The translations under genes and the position numbers were made by a program. A stretch of 64,000 nt of DNA. Source: a virus. Of the stretch, positions 23,854-31,351 are shown piece by piece; positions within the stretch are counted from its first letter, which is position 1; every line of letters starts with the position of its first letter. Below the pieces are notes generated by a model that searched no databases, was not told where the DNA came from, and was given only the letters and a program-made list of their open reading frames with translations. The stretch is taken from positions 62,001 through 126,000 of the IMG/VR virus record IMGVR_UViG_3300044998_001357; one strand, given 5' to 3'.

Positions 23854-24798
23854 ATGAGTAAGCGAGAACGTGAACGGCACTGGACCCACCTGCGTGATGA
23901 ATCTATTACCGGGCTTTTTAAGTCAAAAATCACCCCCAAAACAACCAATCAACAACGATACATAAAAGCGCTTGAGAGTTCCACGGTAACGATTTGTACC
24001 GGCCCGGCAGGAACAGGAAAAACCTACCTGGCCTGTGCGATAGCCGCCAACCTCTTTCGGGAACATAAAATCGAGCAAATCATTCTCACTCGACCCATTG
24101 TGGGTTGTGATGAGAAAATGGGCGACCTGCCCGGCTCGTTGCTCGAAAAGGTTTCCGAAGATATGCAGCCCATGCTCGATGCCATGCGAGAGTTTTTTTC
24201 CAAACAGGAGGTCGAGAAGATGCTCCTGGAAGAGAAGCTTCTGGTCGTCCCCTTCAGCAAGATGCGCGGCCGGACCTTCAAGCGCTCCTTTGTTGTTCTC
24301 GACGAGGCTCAGAACACCACCTTTCGTCAGATAAAGATGTTTCTCACTCGACTGGGTGAGAAAAGCCGGATGGCGATTTGTGGCGACCATACGCAGAGCG
24401 ACCTGCCCAATCGTGGTGAGAACGCCTTGCTTGAGGTGATTCAGCGTTTCCGGGACCGTTGTCATGCGAGCATCTCGATTGTGGCCCTGGGACGCGAGGA
24501 TATTGTTCGCCACGAACTCATTCGGTGGATGGATGAGCGATTGAGCGATTCGGTAACCTACGCGCCTCAACAAGAGCTTCCCAAAGAAGCTTCTGAGGAA
24601 GATGAGTGTCTGGTCAAGTGCCCCGAGTGTCATAGCACCCTTGCCTGCGACCCTGTTGTTCAGGAGCATCCAGACCCCCTAGTGGAGTGCTGGAATTGTC
24701 AGGTCTGTATCCAGTTGCTGGATGAAGAGGGGGAGTATGACCCCCTGGCTGTGGATGAGGTTCCTCAGTTTATCTCGCGAGTACCCAAAGATGTCTAA
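23854..24798 (+). CDS. phoH: PhoH-like ATPase with C-terminal zinc ribbon
   Basis: 314 residues. PhoH-family P-loop ATPase: TICTGPAGTGKTYLACAIA (Walker A), IILTRPIVGCDEKMGDLPG, and SFVVLDEAQNTTFRQIKMFLTR (Walker B), then RMAICGDHTQSDLP. This covers about residues 30-235. An extra C-terminal piece holds two cysteine pairs, CPECHSTL and CWNCQVC, likely a zinc ribbon not part of the usual PhoH core. PhoH proteins are common in large phages and are linked to RNA handling or phosphate stress; the job is unsettled. The ATG follows GGGAG. The stop overlaps the CAP gene. Confidence 0.87.
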   Translation: MSKRERERHWTHLRDESITGLFKSKITPKTTNQQRYIKALESSTVTICTGPAGTGKTYLACAIAANLFREHKIEQIILTRPIVGCDEKMGDLPGSLLEKVSEDMQPMLDAMREFFSKQEVEKMLLEEKLLVVPFSKMRGRTFKRSFVVLDEAQNTTFRQIKMFLTRLGEKSRMAICGDHTQSDLPNRGENALLEVIQRFRDRCHASISIVALGREDIVRHELIRWMDERLSDSVTYAPQQELPKEASEEDECLVKCPECHSTLACDPVVQEHPDPLVECWNCQVCIQLLDEEGEYDPLAVDEVPQFISRVPKDV

Positions 24799-25204
24799 CT
24801 GGTTTCGTCCCGCCCCGGCACCCACACCACCTGGGCCTCAGGTTCGAGCGGAACTGGTTTTCGCTCACAATCTTCGACGACGCACCCCCCTGGTGGAGAA
24901 TCAGCAACTCCATCAGGCAGCCCAGAACCACGCCACACAAATGGCTCGTCTGGGCCGGCTGAGCCACATCGGCCCTGGCGGTAGCACTGTACGCTCTCGA
25001 GCAGCCCAGGCGGGCTACATTGGACAAATGCTGGGAGAAAATATCGCATTTGGACAAAGGACAGTTAGCGAAGTTATGGCTTCGTGGATGGGAAGCCCCG
25101 GACACCGAAGAAACATCGAGGCGGACTTCCGTGATATCGGCGTAGGTATCGCATTTGATGCTAACGGAAGAATTTACTGGTGTGTTGTTTTTGGAAGGAG
25201 ATAA
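24791..25204 (+). CDS. CAP/SCP-domain protein without signal peptide
   Basis: 137 residues. The CAP fold (cysteine-rich secretory/PR-1 superfamily) is recognised from VFAHNLRRRTPL, QLHQAAQNHATQMARLGRLSHIG, GENIAFGQ, SWMGSPGHRRNI and the final strand DANGRIYWCVVFG. Conserved His (LSHIG) and Glu (GENI), and His (PGHRRNI), are present. Bacterial CAP proteins are usually exported, but here there is no signal peptide, only a short Pro-rich N-terminus. The start ATG 24791 overlaps the phoH stop. It could be a virion or lysis-released protein, or an intracellular protease-like or binding protein; the role is unknown. Confidence 0.82.
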   Translation: MSNWFRPAPAPTPPGPQVRAELVFAHNLRRRTPLVENQQLHQAAQNHATQMARLGRLSHIGPGGSTVRSRAAQAGYIGQMLGENIAFGQRTVSEVMASWMGSPGHRRNIEADFRDIGVGIAFDANGRIYWCVVFGRR

Positions 25205-25309
25205 TATACAACGAGGCTCCTTGTTTTTCAGCATTGGTCTGCCCTCGCTCGTATGTGGACCTGCTTCCGGCGTTTAATCTATGACAACCATATTTAATTG
25301 AGTGATGTA

Positions 25310-26359
25310 ATGGCAAATGTTGTTGGCACCCTCACTCGCGCCGCCACGCGTCGAGACAATGAACCGCTAAATATCCTCACTTTTCCGACCCACGAGCGCT
25401 ATCAGTCGCAATTTGCCGAGATGTCCGCGAACTTTTACCTGGTGCGAGCCCCCCAGGTCAAGGACTGGAACCCGACCTACGCTACAGTGCCCGACAATCA
25501 TATCCTGCTCGACCCGGCCCTGGGCGAGAAGCAAATTCCTGCCCATGTCGATTTTGATTTGGTGCTTAGCCAGAACAAGTTTGGTCAGTATCAGCTAGCT
25601 CAGCAGATTGCTCGCTCGTTGCAGCTACCGCTGGTGAGCCTTGAACACACTTTGCCTCACCCGGACTGGTCCCGAGCCAAAATTGAAGCCATGAAGCAGC
25701 TTCGCGGAGACATCAACGTCTTTATCAGCGAGTATTCGGTGGAGCAGTGGGGCTGGAGACTCGATGACCCCAGTGTCCAGGTTGTTCATCACGCAGTAAA
25801 TACGGATGTCTTCTCTCCAAAAATTGAAACATCCAAGAATAGGCATATTTTATCAGTTGTTAATGATTGGATTAATCGCGACTGGTGCTGTGGTTATTCT
25901 CTCTGGCGTGAGGTTGTTGATGGGTTACCCACCCATGTCCTAGGAGATACGCCGGGGCTTTCCTCGCCCGCTCCCAACGTCGCCGGACTTGCGCTTGCCT
26001 ATGCCATGTCCGCCGTGTTCCTCAACACAAGCCTGATTAGCCCGGTTCCCACGGCCCTTCTGGAGGCTATGTCGTGCGGGTGCGCCGTTGTTTCCACGGC
26101 CACTTGCATGATTCCATCCATCATCGAGAATGGGGTCAATGGATTTATCTCCAACGACCCGGCGGAGCTTCGCAGGTACTGCGAGCTTCTTCTGGACGAC
26201 CCAAAACTCCAAAAGAAGCTCGGGCAGGCGGCACGAGAAACCATTACTCAGCGATTTAGCATCAAACAATTTCTCGGCAGGTGGGAAGCCATTTTTCGTC
26301 ACGCTGCCGAGATGGCCTGGACAGGAGAAAAACATGAAAATTCGCATCAATGTTCGTGA
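25310..26359 (+). CDS. GT-B glycosyltransferase
   Basis: 349 residues from ATG 25310 (an in-frame TTG at 25298 is possible). The N-terminal Rossmann half is seen from LNILTFPTHERYQSQFAEM to VFISEYSVEQWGW; the C-terminal half has FLNTSLISPVPTALLEAMSCGCAVVST, the P-x-x-x-LE-A-x-x-x-G donor-site signature of GT4 enzymes, and a final helix LLDDPKLQKKLGQAAR typical of the family. No membrane segment. It overlaps the next gene by 26 bases. A 105-base gap without clear promoter lies upstream. Confidence 0.8.
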   Translation: MANVVGTLTRAATRRDNEPLNILTFPTHERYQSQFAEMSANFYLVRAPQVKDWNPTYATVPDNHILLDPALGEKQIPAHVDFDLVLSQNKFGQYQLAQQIARSLQLPLVSLEHTLPHPDWSRAKIEAMKQLRGDINVFISEYSVEQWGWRLDDPSVQVVHHAVNTDVFSPKIETSKNRHILSVVNDWINRDWCCGYSLWREVVDGLPTHVLGDTPGLSSPAPNVAGLALAYAMSAVFLNTSLISPVPTALLEAMSCGCAVVSTATCMIPSIIENGVNGFISNDPAELRRYCELLLDDPKLQKKLGQAARETITQRFSIKQFLGRWEAIFRHAAEMAWTGEKHENSHQCS

Positions 26360-26771
26360 TGGTAATGTAGTATCTCCTGGATATGTTGCCGTATCACTGG
26401 ATGAGCTTGGTATGGCGGTGGACGACGGAGAAGCTACGGAAATCATCGCATATAATGTAATTGATTGTATTTCACACAGGACTGTGGATGATTGTTTGGA
26501 TGCCATCTTGCGCAAGCTTGCACACGGCGGACTGCTGGTTATCAGTGCCTGCGATTACCAGGCAGTTGCTCGTGCCATCACACAAGGAAGGCTCAATCCC
26601 GAAGAGGTCAATGACCTACTGTATGGACCCCAGGATGCGGGTTTCTGGAGTACGCGCAAATCGGCTTACTCTATGGATATGTTGGTAAATTACTTTAAGC
26701 ATAAAGGATACACAATTGAATCAGCGCGTTTCGATTTATATCAGGTGGTTCTATCTATTCGGAGGCCATAA
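26334..26771 (+). CDS. Methyltransferase-like protein (partial fold)
   Basis: 145 residues from ATG 26334, preceded by AGGAG. The pattern IIAYNVIDCISH...CLDAILRKLAHGGLLVISACDYQAVARAI resembles the later half of class I SAM-dependent methyltransferases, where a strand, helix and LxxGGxLxIxxxD segment occur. The first, SAM-binding glycine motif is not seen; a short N-terminal beta region (MKIRINVRDGN) takes its place. It may therefore be a degenerate or non-catalytic relative, perhaps acting with neighbouring glycosyltransferases. Longer frames to 26130 only shadow the previous gene. Confidence 0.5.
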   Translation: MKIRINVRDGNVVSPGYVAVSLDELGMAVDDGEATEIIAYNVIDCISHRTVDDCLDAILRKLAHGGLLVISACDYQAVARAITQGRLNPEEVNDLLYGPQDAGFWSTRKSAYSMDMLVNYFKHKGYTIESARFDLYQVVLSIRRP

Positions 26772-26974
26772 TGGCTGTATCTCTAAGACCATTACCAAAC
26801 AACCAGCATCCGGCGTTTGAAGAAACTATCTACAACCTGTATTGCGATATCTGTCAGGGATGGTTCGGTCGAAAACCCGATGGAACATGGCCGGACCGAT
26901 GCCCAGTTTGTGAACCAAACAAGGAACTAAAAAAGAATGAACGAGCTATCTCCCGTCCACACGAGTTGCAGTGA
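26771..26974 (+). CDS. Small zinc-ribbon protein
   Basis: 67 residues, starting at a TAATG overlap. Two cysteine pairs, LYCDICQGWFG and RCPVCEPN, with a spacer of about 20 residues, form a likely zinc site. The C-terminus is Lys-rich. It overlaps the next gene by 38 bases. No family match. One of at least six short zinc-binding proteins in this genome arm. Confidence 0.6.
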   Translation: MAVSLRPLPNNQHPAFEETIYNLYCDICQGWFGRKPDGTWPDRCPVCEPNKELKKNERAISRPHELQ

Positions 26975-27752
26975 GTGTATCTTTGCCCAGTATCATGAGA
27001 AGTCTCAGATTGGCTGTAACTTTCCCACCGATGAGGGGAGCCGACTTTCCGTTTTCTACAAACAAAACAAGGTTCTGGACGCCACCAACAACAAGCTCAA
27101 CTTTGCGATTATCAACGGTCGCTATTGTGTTGCCAAGCGTGAGTCGCACTGGGGTTCCCAGCGACCTCAGGAAACCTGGGTTTCGACCGTTCAGAAAGAG
27201 CTTGAGCAAAAGGTGGATATTCTGATTCCGGTTCAATCTCACGTCGATACTCTGCGGTTGCCCGAGACCCTGCGAAGCCTTAGGGAGCAGGAGCTTGCGC
27301 CGCACAGCCTGGTGGTGGTTAACAACCAGACCGACGTTCCGGTAGAAACGCTTCATCAGACCATTCAGCAGATGGCCGGTGACCTGAACTGGTTTACAAC
27401 CACCATTGCCGAGCGTACCGAGGAAAATCGTCCGGTGTCGCTGGGACGGGCTCTGGATATCGCCATCCGAAATCTACGGGGACACTTCTACGGCTTTTTC
27501 TTTGCCGGCACAGTGATTCCCAAAAACTATGTCTCAACCATTAACCGCAAGGTTCTCAACCTGGAACAGTTCGCCGTCCTTATAAGCAAATTCATTCCTG
27601 GTCACATGACCGTGGCTCTGTCGTTTCACCGACAGGTGGGTGGATTCCAGCCCACGGAAATCGCCGATGATGTGCTGGCCAAAGCCAGGCATCTGGCCAT
27701 GGTCCACGAGACACCCTGGCTTGTTGGTGAACTGGAGAATCTATGCGTGTAA
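26937..27752 (+). CDS. Glycosyltransferase family 2-like protein with Cys-rich N-terminus
   Basis: 271 residues. The N-terminal 65 residues contain CSECIFAQ, IGCNFP and YCVAKRE, a possible metal-binding module. From residue about 90 the chain reads KVDILIPVQSHVDTLRLPETLRSLREQ and SLVVVNNQTDVP, the first strands of a GT-A (family 2) fold; the middle keeps RPVSLGRALDIAIRNLRGHFYGFF, where family 2 usually has the DDD/DxD segment, here not obvious. So it may be inactive or use a variant site. It overlaps the next glycosyltransferase by 10 bases. Confidence 0.6.
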   Translation: MNELSPVHTSCSECIFAQYHEKSQIGCNFPTDEGSRLSVFYKQNKVLDATNNKLNFAIINGRYCVAKRESHWGSQRPQETWVSTVQKELEQKVDILIPVQSHVDTLRLPETLRSLREQELAPHSLVVVNNQTDVPVETLHQTIQQMAGDLNWFTTTIAERTEENRPVSLGRALDIAIRNLRGHFYGFFFAGTVIPKNYVSTINRKVLNLEQFAVLISKFIPGHMTVALSFHRQVGGFQPTEIADDVLAKARHLAMVHETPWLVGELENLCV

Positions 27753-28522
27753 TTGCTATTGTTCCGTGTCACAACCACGAACAATGGGTGGGAGATGCCC
27801 TCGAGTCTCTGTGGAGGCAGCAGGAACCTCCGTGTGGGGTGGTGGTGGTCAACGATGGCTCCACCGACAATTCGCGTGCTGCGGTTCTAGGAGGTCTGGT
27901 TCAGCACCATCCTCTGAAACTGCCGCTGAGCACCCCGCCTGGGGAGTCGGTACTCGGATTCTGGAAGAGATTGCCGGTGTTGTATCTGGGTTACCTCCAT
28001 GCTCGCGGCCCCTCGTTCGCCCGAAACCGGGGACTGGAGGTTGGGCGGATATTCCCCGATTTTGACAGCGATATTGTGGCATTTCTGGACTCAGACGACA
28101 TCTATGAGTTTGGGAAAATCGCTCAAAGCGCTTCGCTTTTGCGTCAGTACGAGGGTGAGGTGGGGGTGGTCTATTCGGACTACGACACCATTCGCCCCGA
28201 TGGGTTGCGCATCCGCCACTTCAAGGAGCCGTTCTCTCGTCGTCGTCTGCTTCAGGAATGTATTGTCAATTGCGACTCTCTGGTGTTGCGCAGTGCCCTG
28301 GAAAAGGTAAATGGTTTTGACGAAGAACTTCGGGTCTGCGAAGACTACGATTTGTGGCTTAGAATTAGCGAGCATTATGCCATTATGCATGTAGCCCATT
28401 CGCTGGTAACCATTCGGGTTGGACCTCATAGTTCGACCACCAAGGTTCGCTCGGAGATTTGGCAGAGGTGCTGGCAGCGAGTGGCCGAAAAAACAAATCA
28501 GCGAAACCAAAGAATATGTTAA
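27743..28522 (+). CDS. Glycosyltransferase family 2
   Basis: 259 residues. Clear GT-A features: MRVIAIVPCHNHEQWVGDALESL, GVVVVNDGSTDNS (first Asp pair), ARNRGLEVG, DIVAFLDSDDIYEFGK (D-x-DD metal site) and EDYDLWLRISEHY (catalytic ED). The enzyme should transfer a sugar from a nucleotide donor with inversion. No membrane segment is seen, so it acts in the cytoplasm. GGAG lies before ATG 27743. It overlaps its neighbours on both sides in the dense island. Confidence 0.88.
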   Translation: MRVIAIVPCHNHEQWVGDALESLWRQQEPPCGVVVVNDGSTDNSRAAVLGGLVQHHPLKLPLSTPPGESVLGFWKRLPVLYLGYLHARGPSFARNRGLEVGRIFPDFDSDIVAFLDSDDIYEFGKIAQSASLLRQYEGEVGVVYSDYDTIRPDGLRIRHFKEPFSRRRLLQECIVNCDSLVLRSALEKVNGFDEELRVCEDYDLWLRISEHYAIMHVAHSLVTIRVGPHSSTTKVRSEIWQRCWQRVAEKTNQRNQRIC

Positions 28523-29214
28523 CCCAGAAAGAGATACCATTCTATGAGTGGTTAGATATTATCATTCCTGTGGCGGGTTCTCGCCTAAGTTCCTACGGCG
28601 GGGTGGGTTCTATTTGGTTGGGTAAAGAGACGGTCCTTCAGCGTCAGATTCGTTTATTAGACGGGGTCTTTCCCGGTGCGAGATTTTGGATTGTGGTAGG
28701 AAAGGGGGTGGAATTGCCCCCGCTTCCTCCCTCGGTGACGGTCCGGGTGGTTCGCAACAACGACCCCAACAGCAATGTCTCTCATAGTATTCGGCTGGCC
28801 GCAGAGCAAACCCAACCCCCCAATACGTGCTTAATCATCTATGGGGATTTGGTCTTTAGTCGGTCCTTTCTAGACCGCTTGGATATTCGGCGTTCCATTG
28901 CCGTCTGCTCCAGAGGGAGCGAAGAATCCGACCACATCGGTATCACCAATCTAGAGGGGCCCATCGAGATTTTCTCCTACGGGTTGCCCCATCGCTGGCT
29001 ACAGATTTGTGTTTTGCAGCCGCGAGAGAAAAAGCTTTTCGTCAAAGCGGCGTCGGAATCCTACCGCAAACGGTTTTTGGGACATGAGATTCTTAACGAG
29101 GTCATCGAGGCCGGAGGTAGTCTCGATGCGTGGACCCCCTCTATTTCTTTGGTCGATATCGACAGTCCTCGGGATATCCCCCGTGCGGTGAGACTGACAA
29201 ACCGCGAGGATTGA
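28516..29214 (+). CDS. Sugar nucleotidyltransferase-like protein
   Basis: 232 residues from ATG 28516 (longer frames shadow the previous gene). The start reads WLDIIIPVAGSRLSSYGGVGSIWLGKETVLQRQIRLL, resembling the GxGxRL...KPL pattern of MobA-like and sugar-1-phosphate nucleotidyltransferases; LIIYGDLVFSRSFLD fits the metal-binding D segment, and the end WTPSISLVDIDSPRDIPRAV resembles the usual closing 'iDtpeDl' strand. It may activate a sugar-1-phosphate for the glycosyltransferases, for example together with the GHMP sugar kinase at 34134. The glycine loop is changed, so activity is uncertain. Confidence 0.6.
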   Translation: MLTQKEIPFYEWLDIIIPVAGSRLSSYGGVGSIWLGKETVLQRQIRLLDGVFPGARFWIVVGKGVELPPLPPSVTVRVVRNNDPNSNVSHSIRLAAEQTQPPNTCLIIYGDLVFSRSFLDRLDIRRSIAVCSRGSEESDHIGITNLEGPIEIFSYGLPHRWLQICVLQPREKKLFVKAASESYRKRFLGHEILNEVIEAGGSLDAWTPSISLVDIDSPRDIPRAVRLTNRED

Positions 29215-29217
29215 CTA

Positions 29218-29257
29218 CCTGAATTTCCGGGTGATACTCCGTCCTGGAATTCAGGAG
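29218..29257 (+). promoter_or_regulatory. Imperfect hairpin adjoining the ribosome site of the 29265 gene
   Basis: CCTGAATT at the left pairs with AATTCAGG at the right (29250-29257), with partial pairing further in (TTCCGG/CCTGG). The right arm runs into the AGGAG of the next gene, so folding could partly hide the Shine-Dalgarno. No T run follows, so this looks more like a translation-control or processing structure than a terminator. Confidence 0.35.
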
Positions 29258-29264
29258 AAGCACC

Positions 29265-30305
29265 ATGCGAGTTTTGTGTGAATTCACGCCGTGCGGACCA
29301 TCGTATGTTCGCTCGGGGTGGGGTCGAGTTTTTCAAGCTCTTGGTCATGAGTTTGTTTTTTGGAATCCGCAAACCAAACCAGCCTTTGATATGTTTGCAG
29401 AGTTTGAACCCGACCTTTTTCTGGGTTGTACCTACTCGGTTGACCGCGCAGTTTACAAATGTATTGCCTCCCGACCTCAGATGAGGGTCGCCCTATTTGC
29501 CAGTGCGTGGGGTCATTACCTCCGGGATGTTAATTTGGAGCAGTACCCTCTGGTGGTGGTCACCGAGCAGGAAAAGCGCACCATCGAGCAACTCAAGAAG
29601 CAAACCGGCCGACCGGACTTTGTGTTTATCCACGCTCACGGCCCCTGGCTGGAGGGGACACTCTCCGGCTGGAAGGAAATTGGTGTCGATACCTGCGGCA
29701 TCCTCAACGCGGCGGATGTCTTTGTTTACGCCAACAGCGTGTCGCGACCCGAGTTGGCCTGCGACATCGGTTTTGTGGGGGGTTACTGGCCCTACAAGGC
29801 CCGTAATCTCGACCGCTATCTGTTGCCTTTGTGTCACCCGCAGAAGGGTCTCAACATCCGAATCTTTGGTAATCAGCCCTGGCCGGTCCATTCCTACCTA
29901 GGTACTTGCGACGACCGTATTGCTCGCGACCTGTTTGCCTCGGCCACCGTCTGCCCCAATATCTCCGAACCCCACAGTACCGATTTGGGCTGGGATGTGG
30001 TCGAGCGAGTCTTCAAAGTGCCCGCAGCGGGTGGGCTTCTGGTTTGCGATGCGGTCCAGGAGGCAATCGACCTCTTTGGGGATGATTTGTTGGTGGTGAT
30101 TAGCCCCTTTGAACTGGAAGAGGCTGTTCAACATTTCAAGAAAAACCCCCATCTGCGGCAACACTATATCAAGCGAATGCAAGAAAGGGTTCTGATTGAG
30201 CACACCTATCATCATCGTGTTGCGACCATGCTCAACAAGCTGGATATGCCGGATGAAGCCGAGAAGTGCATTTTACACCTTAAATCCATGATTGGGAGTA
30301 TCTAA
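29265..30305 (+). CDS. GT-B glycosyltransferase, CgeB-like
   Basis: 346 residues. N-terminal Rossmann part: MRVLCEFTPCGPSYVRSGW, ALGHEFVFWNP, FEPDLFLGCTYSVD. C-terminal part: CDIGFVGGYWPYKARNLDRYLLPL, LNIRIFGNQPWPVHSY, ASATVCPNISEPH and VFKVPAAGGLLVCDAVQEAIDLFG, the spore-coat CgeB/Glyco_trans_1_2 pattern in which glycosyltransferases handle nucleotide-sugar donors. The AGGAG site is at the edge of the upstream hairpin. No membrane segment. Probable sugar transfer in the island's glycan assembly. Confidence 0.78.
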   Translation: MRVLCEFTPCGPSYVRSGWGRVFQALGHEFVFWNPQTKPAFDMFAEFEPDLFLGCTYSVDRAVYKCIASRPQMRVALFASAWGHYLRDVNLEQYPLVVVTEQEKRTIEQLKKQTGRPDFVFIHAHGPWLEGTLSGWKEIGVDTCGILNAADVFVYANSVSRPELACDIGFVGGYWPYKARNLDRYLLPLCHPQKGLNIRIFGNQPWPVHSYLGTCDDRIARDLFASATVCPNISEPHSTDLGWDVVERVFKVPAAGGLLVCDAVQEAIDLFGDDLLVVISPFELEEAVQHFKKNPHLRQHYIKRMQERVLIEHTYHHRVATMLNKLDMPDEAEKCILHLKSMIGSI

Positions 30306-30307
30306 AA

Positions 30308-30622
30308 ATGGAGATGGAAACAGTTCGTCAGTACGACCAAGACCGCTGCCTTCTTCGGTTTAATAACGGCTATGTGGTGGAGGCGGCCGTTCTTATCTGC
30401 CGGGACGAGCACGGCAATCCGGATGTCGACGAACGCCGAATTACCCTGGTCGACCCGTGTGATGGTCAGCCCAATATGCGGGTGGTTGTGGAAGCTACCG
30501 TATCCCGAAGCAAAATCCGGCATGTGGGAATTGCGCTCATTGGCACGCGAATACTCTCGATGAGGGTTGGGGTAAGTGCACGTCAGTCACCAAAATCGAT
30601 ATGTACGAAAACCCCAAGGTAG
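30308..30622 (+). CDS. Hypothetical protein, C-terminal part doubtful
   Basis: 104 residues. The first 75 residues are beta-rich and normal in codon use (CLLRFNNGYVVEAAVLICRDE, RVVVEATVSRSKI). The last 30 (SMRVGVSARQSPKSIC...) use rare codons such as ATA and AGG. They run over a second frame (30502-30705) that has better codon use and ends in a coupled ATGA junction. Either the two genes overlap by about 120 bases, or a frameshift joins the first frame to the second. No family is recognised. Confidence 0.45.
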   Translation: MEMETVRQYDQDRCLLRFNNGYVVEAAVLICRDEHGNPDVDERRITLVDPCDGQPNMRVVVEATVSRSKIRHVGIALIGTRILSMRVGVSARQSPKSICTKTPR

Positions 30623-30705
30623 GCGCGCTCTTCCATATTCGTACTCATAAAACGGAAGACGAAACCAAACGAATTTTTGGTGCGCGGCATTCACACAAGC
30701 CATGA
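30502..30705 (+). CDS. Cys-rich small protein, probable ATC start or frameshift product
   Basis: 67 residues if started at ATC 30502, which follows GGAAG by seven bases; there is no ATG, GTG or TTG in frame until ATG 30601. It has a four-Cys-like pattern PACGNCAHWHAN...GWGKCT near its start, as in small metal-binding phage proteins, then KTEDETKRIFGARHSHKP. Its stop TGA overlaps the ATG of the next gene (ATGA), as at most junctions here, so the reading frame is likely real. The alternative is a ribosomal frameshift or assembly error linking it to the 30308 frame. Confidence 0.5.
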   Translation: MPKQNPACGNCAHWHANTLDEGWGKCTSVTKIDMYENPKVGALFHIRTHKTEDETKRIFGARHSHKP

Positions 30706-30944
30706 CACGCTCGGATGCCGTGAATTTCCAGGAAATGCTCTTCGGTCGGGCCATGCTCACCGATATCTGCATGGCCCTACGTAGTGCCTGCAACGGCTCC
30801 GCAGACCCCTGGACGGATTACAAGAAGAGTCAGACTATTCGCTTGCTGAAGGCACGTCTGGCCACCTGGCAACTACCCAGCAACGAGGTGGACGAGGCGG
30901 TGAAACAACTGGTTTGTGCAACCCTGAAAGAGGTGGGTGCGTGA
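30702..30944 (+). CDS. Hypothetical small protein
   Basis: 80 residues, mostly helical (AVNFQEMLFGRAMLTDICMAL, QTIRLLKARLATWQL), ending in KQLVCATLKEVGA. Starts in an ATGA overlap with the Cys-rich frame and ends overlapping the next start. No family or motif is recognised. Confidence 0.5.
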   Translation: MTRSDAVNFQEMLFGRAMLTDICMALRSACNGSADPWTDYKKSQTIRLLKARLATWQLPSNEVDEAVKQLVCATLKEVGA

Positions 30945-31135
30945 TGAGTGGTCAAGAACTTCTTCCTCTGGATAAACAGTGGTGTGTGGTTCGCACCACC
31001 GGTGGTCAAATTTATACCGGAACCATCCATGTTCAGGGGGAGCAAATTCTATTGCTGACGCCCGTGAGTCATGTCATGTTCCCTTGCGAGGCCATCGCCT
31101 TTGCCGAGGCGGTCGCATCCCTCGCTCCTGGTTGA
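30944..31135 (+). CDS. Hypothetical small beta protein
   Basis: 63 residues from ATG 30944, overlapping the previous stop. The sequence WCVVRTTGGQIYTGTIHVQGEQILLLTPV suggests a small five-strand barrel such as an SH3- or LSm-like fold. The closing EAIAFAEAVASL is helical. No identified family; the barrel guess is from strand pattern only. Confidence 0.5.
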   Translation: MSGQELLPLDKQWCVVRTTGGQIYTGTIHVQGEQILLLTPVSHVMFPCEAIAFAEAVASLAPG

Positions 31136-31213
31136 GTGAAACTCATCGGGATACTTTTGGTTGTCTGTTTTAGGAGAAAACATGAAGTTAGAACGACTCT
31201 CAGGAAGGAGACC

Positions 31214-31351
31214 GTGAATCGTCCGACCAGGACCAGCAGGTCGTCGACGCCGGCGGTGGTCCTTACCCAGCGATGGGCACTCAATCTTGAAGAGATTGAC
31301 GCGTTTGCAGATAGGCTAAAAAGGTTAATCAAAACAATCGATGTAATATGA
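31214..31351 (+). CDS. Small basic protein, coupled to an 11-codon leader ORF
   Basis: 45 residues from GTG 31214 with AGGAAGGAG just upstream. N-terminal half is basic and disordered (RPTRTSRSS); the rest is a helix (NLEEIDAFADRLKRLIKTI). Just before it, ATG 31182 with an ideal AGGAG opens an 11-residue ORF (MKLERLSGRRP) whose TGA overlaps this GTG, so the small ORF may act as a translation-coupling leader. The frame could also be opened at GTG 31136. The stop overlaps the ATG of the next glycosyltransferase. Confidence 0.4.
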   Translation: MNRPTRTSRSSTPAVVLTQRWALNLEEIDAFADRLKRLIKTIDVI

